DNA of 64,000 nucleotides from contig CALISO010000027.1 of NCBI GenBank assembly GCA_938041445.1, positions 53,475-117,474 on the forward strand. The letters run 5' to 3'. Position numbers and translations under genes: made by a program. Position 1 is the stretch's first letter. Each line of letters opens with the position of its first letter. The notes beneath the pieces are model-generated. The model was not told the origin of the DNA. It searched no databases and saw only the letters and a program-made list of their open reading frames with translations. This stretch comes from an uncultured Saprospiraceae bacterium (GTDB lineage Bacteria; Bacteroidota; Bacteroidia; Chitinophagales; Saprospiraceae). This document shows positions 60,553 through 64,000 of this stretch, piece by piece.

Positions 60553-63414
60553 TTACCCTTTTATAACGAAGTTAATCATACGATTTGGTACAACAATGGT
60601 CTTCACGACATTACCACCAGATAGCCACTTCTCCATTGCTGGAAGTGCTTCTGCAAGAGCAATCAGCTGATCTTGAGTCTGCGAAGGTGTAGTCTCTAAG
60701 TCTGCTCTCTTCTTTCCATTGACGCATACAGGATAGACTACGCTGTCTGACACTAAAAATGATGCGTCAAATATTGGATAATCACTATGATGTATTGAGC
60801 CAGTATGACCAGTCTCAGCCCATAGATGTTCTGTTAAAAATGGTGCAAATGGTGCAAGCAACTGGACTAATGGTATTAAGACTTGCTTACTATTTGCTTC
60901 TGCTTTTTTCAATTCATTCACAGCAACCATAAATGCACTGATACACGTATTGAATGAGAATCCTTCGATATCTTTTCTGACCTTCTTTATTGTCTTATGT
61001 AGGATGGCAAGTTGATCTTTAGTAGCATCATCATCCGATATGACCAACTTCTCTTCTATATAGAACAAGCTCCAGAGTTTCTTGATAAACTTGGAGACTC
61101 CTTCGATACCATTCATATCCCAAGGCTTAGATTGCTCGATTGGCCCTAGAAACATCTCATACATTCTGAAGCAGTCTGCGCCATATTGCTCAATAATGTT
61201 GTCTGGATTGATGACATTGTACTTAGACTTAGACATTTTGCCTACCTCGCTATGAGTGAGTAATTGCGCATCTTTACTACCATTCTTTGAGATGAATTTT
61301 CCTTCACTGTAAGTGCCATTACCACATTCAAAGATTGCATCCTTGTACTTAGGTCTCCAATCAAGGAAGCGCTTAATACCTGACATATTGATATAAGAAT
61401 CTTCGCTCCCGTAGTTCGTCACAAAGTCAATGTGAATCGGTATGGCAGTATATTGGTCTATACCATTTGCTTCTGCAAGTTGAGAGCACAGGAATTTATT
61501 GCGACCATCTTCTTTAACTTTTTGTAAGTAGATTGATTCGATGACACCTTGAATCATCCCTTGATTGATCAACTTCTTGAATGGTTCGTCAGTAGGAAGA
61601 TGGCCAAGATCATAGAGAAACTTATGCCAGAATCTTGAATACATCAGGTGACCAACAGCATGTTCTGTGCCACCTATATAAAGATCAACATCTTGCCAAT
61701 AGTTGACAGCATTTTCGCTTACAAAGTTGTCAGGATTCTGACTATCCATATAACGAAGGAAGTACCAACTCGATCCTGCAAAACCAGGCATCGTATCAGT
61801 CTCTCTTTTTCCTTCAGGTGTGTTGACCCAATCAGATACTCTTGCTAGTGGTGACTTACCTTCAGCAGTAGGCTTAAAATCATCTAATGGTGGGAGTTCT
61901 ACAGGTAACTGATCAAGAGGGACCGCCTTAGCAATGCCATCATTGTCATAAATAATAGGAAATGGTTCTCCCCAATATCGTTGTCTACTGTAATTAGCAT
62001 CTCGGAGCTTGTAGTTACGCTTACGAGCACCCAATCCTTTATCATAGATTGCTGAGATAGCAGCTTTGATAGCATCCTTGACCTTCATTCCATTGAGAAA
62101 GTCAGAGTTAATCATCACACCAACCTTGCTACCAACTTCAGCATCAGGAAAGTCAGACTTATCTTGTACTTCGATAATCGGCAAGTCAAATTTTTTCGCA
62201 AATCGATGATCTCTCGGATCTTCAGCTGGTACAGCCATAATGGCTCCAGTCCCATAGTCTTTCAATACATAGTCACTGATGTAAATGGGTATCGCATTGC
62301 CTGTAAAAGGATGTGTTGCATATCCACCTGTGAATGCTCCAGAAACTTCTTTTTCATTTGACATTCTATCGATGTCAGATTTGGCAGCAGCTGCATCTTG
62401 GTATGCCTTGACAATGTCTGCCTGCTCTGGTGTAGTGATACTATTAACCAAGTCATGCTCTGGCGCAAGTACCATATATGTCACGCCAAATATTGTGTCA
62501 GGTCTTGTTGTAAATACTTCAATTGTCCCGTTTGCATCTTTGATGGGAAAGAACACTTGTGCTCCTGAAGATTTACCTATCCAGTTTCTTTGAATCGTTT
62601 TGAGAGACTCACTCCATTCGAGATTGTTCAAGCCGTCCAGAAGTCTTTCGGCATAGGCAGTCACTCTTAGTGACCATTGGAGCATAGGCTTTTTGATAAC
62701 GGGGTAGCCACCTCTTTCAGATCGACCATCTTTGACCTCATCATTGGCGAGGACAGTACCAAGTTCTTCACACCAATTGACAAATGATTCCTTTCGATAG
62801 GCCAAGCGATAATTCATCAATATATCTGCTTGTTCGATCTTGGTCATCACTGCCCATTCATCATTATCAAAGATGAGATCTTCTGCTCCGAATGCTGTGG
62901 TGTTGTGTGATCCTTCAGTCTCAAACAATTTGACTAGATCTGTAATTGGCATAGCTTTCTGTGCCTTAGTACAATAGTAGTGTTCGAAGAGTTGGATAAA
63001 TATCCACTGTGTCCATTTATAGTAAGCTGGGTCAGTCGTTTCTACCTTTCGATCCCAATCATAGTCAAAGCCTATATTATTGAGTTGCTCTTTGTACTTA
63101 GCAATATTAGTTGCTGTAGAGTCAGCCGGATGGACTCCTGTCTGGATTGCATACTGTTCTGCAGGTAATCCAAATGCATCGTATCCCATCGGATGGAGTA
63201 CATTGAAGCCATTTTGACGCTTGTATCTACTATAAATATCTGATGCAATGTATCCTAGTGGATGACCGACATGCAATCCTGCTCCTGATGGATAGGGAAA
63301 CATATCCAAGACATAGTACTTAGGCTTATCCTTGTCTATTTGTGTCTTATAGATTTGGTCTGTCGCCCAAGCCTTTTTAACTTTCGCTTCTACTGATTGG
63401 TGGTTGTATTGCAT
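60553..63414 (-). CDS. leuS: Leucyl-tRNA synthetase
   Basis: YVLDMFPYPSGAGLHVGHPLGYIASDI, FGLPAEQYAIQTGVHP, FTTRPDTIFGVTYMVLAPEH, GSSWYFLRYMD, KMSKSKYNVINPDNIIEQYGADCFRMYEMFLGPIEQSKPW. Confidence 0.98.
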   Translation of the reverse strand: MQYNHQSVEAKVKKAWATDQIYKTQIDKDKPKYYVLDMFPYPSGAGLHVGHPLGYIASDIYSRYKRQNGFNVLHPMGYDAFGLPAEQYAIQTGVHPADSTATNIAKYKEQLNNIGFDYDWDRKVETTDPAYYKWTQWIFIQLFEHYYCTKAQKAMPITDLVKLFETEGSHNTTAFGAEDLIFDNDEWAVMTKIEQADILMNYRLAYRKESFVNWCEELGTVLANDEVKDGRSERGGYPVIKKPMLQWSLRVTAYAERLLDGLNNLEWSESLKTIQRNWIGKSSGAQVFFPIKDANGTIEVFTTRPDTIFGVTYMVLAPEHDLVNSITTPEQADIVKAYQDAAAAKSDIDRMSNEKEVSGAFTGGYATHPFTGNAIPIYISDYVLKDYGTGAIMAVPAEDPRDHRFAKKFDLPIIEVQDKSDFPDAEVGSKVGVMINSDFLNGMKVKDAIKAAISAIYDKGLGARKRNYKLRDANYSRQRYWGEPFPIIYDNDGIAKAVPLDQLPVELPPLDDFKPTAEGKSPLARVSDWVNTPEGKRETDTMPGFAGSSWYFLRYMDSQNPDNFVSENAVNYWQDVDLYIGGTEHAVGHLMYSRFWHKFLYDLGHLPTDEPFKKLINQGMIQGVIESIYLQKVKEDGRNKFLCSQLAEANGIDQYTAIPIHIDFVTNYGSEDSYINMSGIKRFLDWRPKYKDAIFECGNGTYSEGKFISKNGSKDAQLLTHSEVGKMSKSKYNVINPDNIIEQYGADCFRMYEMFLGPIEQSKPWDMNGIEGVSKFIKKLWSLFYIEEKLVISDDDATKDQLAILHKTIKKVRKDIEGFSFNTCISAFMVAVNELKKAEANSKQVLIPLVQLLAPFAPFLTEHLWAETGHTGSIHHSDYPIFDASFLVSDSVVYPVCVNGKKRADLETTPSQTQDQLIALAEALPAMEKWLSGGNVVKTIVVPNRMINFVIKG

Positions 63415-63418
63415 TCGC

Positions 63419-64000
63419 TTACTCTGCTTCTTCTACTGATGTAAATGTTCTGTATTTGACCTGATCGGGCTTATTATCTCTAAATCCCCAAGACTCCAAC
63501 CATCGATTACGAGAATCTTTTTTGGTCACTCTGTACTTATAAGAGTAGAGTACTTGATCATCATTATTCTTGACAATCATACTCGTCTCATTGCCAGCAC
63601 CATCAAATCCAAATGTATAGGTCTTATCGACATTAGAAGCACCATCCATAATGACACGTTCTATCCTATCACCTTTTTTATTATAGTCAAAAGTCTCGAT
63701 TCTTAGTATTTCATCGCTTTCTGCTTCCATAGAGACAGTCCGACGCTTGTGACCATCTGTATTATGAAAAATATAATTGCTGAGAAGATTACCACTAGCA
63801 TCATGATATTCTGACTTGGCTGGTAGCCCAGAACCCTTATAGATATATGTTTCAGTTGCCTTGAGAGCACCGTTGGACTCATAAAACTTTCTCCATACAG
63901 GCAGATCAGTATCCTTATACTGAGTAGACTCCTTATAAAGTAATTCGCCTTTAGCAGATCCTGTTGCATCTTCGAAGACTGAGTAGATTTCTACATTCTC
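63419..64000 (-). CDS. C-terminal part of hypothetical protein with short YD/MORN-like repeats (5' truncated by window end)
   Basis: Frame open from 64000 to the stop at 63419: ENVEIYSVFEDATGSAKGELLYKES...TYIYKGSGLPAKSEYHDASGNLLSNYIFHNTDGHKRRTVSMEAESDEI...EEAE. The ORF-track start at 63730 is internal. Confidence 0.7.
   Translation of the reverse strand, partial: ENVEIYSVFEDATGSAKGELLYKESTQYKDTDLPVWRKFYESNGALKATETYIYKGSGLPAKSEYHDASGNLLSNYIFHNTDGHKRRTVSMEAESDEILRIETFDYNKKGDRIERVIMDGASNVDKTYTFGFDGAGNETSMIVKNNDDQVLYSYKYRVTKKDSRNRWLESWGFRDNKPDQVKYRTFTSVEEAE

Noticed and set aside
63703-63969. 88-aa minus ORF at the window end
   Set aside because: Wrong frame: the true frame (ending at 63419) is open from 64000 and gives a coherent repeat-like protein (KGSGLPAKSEYHDASGNLLSNYIF) across the same DNA.

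Overview
Gene-dense, low-GC chromosomal window from a Bacteroidota bacterium. A Saprospiria-like lineage is my inference, based on several T9SS type A/B sorting domains, a gliding-associated C-terminal domain, a DUF5689/TonB receptor pair and TAnnTTTG-like promoter motifs. I support 46 CDSs, two of them cut by the window edges. Most are housekeeping or secreted-protein genes: murB, purC, tpiA, ald, leuS, monomeric icd, lptC-like, trmN6-like, HtrA protease, MsbA-like ABC exporter, and a fadE/fadN/fadA-type beta-oxidation locus with a divergent TetR regulator. I recognised no rRNA, tRNA, CRISPR array, prophage or transposase by eye. Points most worth a second look: (1) a perfect 25-bp palindrome between the tetR gene and the beta-oxidation operon; (2) a divergent locus of TonB receptor + DUF5689 protein / secreted endonuclease-exonuclease-phosphatase protein, without SusD, possibly an extracellular nucleic-acid or phosphoester acquisition system; (3) a family-9 glycosyltransferase with no ATG/GTG/TTG upstream of its conserved N-terminus, whose apparent ATA start overlaps the preceding TAG stop; (4) a serpin lipoprotein with a predicted Glu-Ser scissile bond; (5) a secreted Cys-rich protein built from a recent internal duplication; (6) a secreted CxxC thioredoxin-like T9SS protein translationally coupled to a protein with degenerate PxxYxTxTY repeats. 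No searches were run; all family calls come from motif recognition in the translations.
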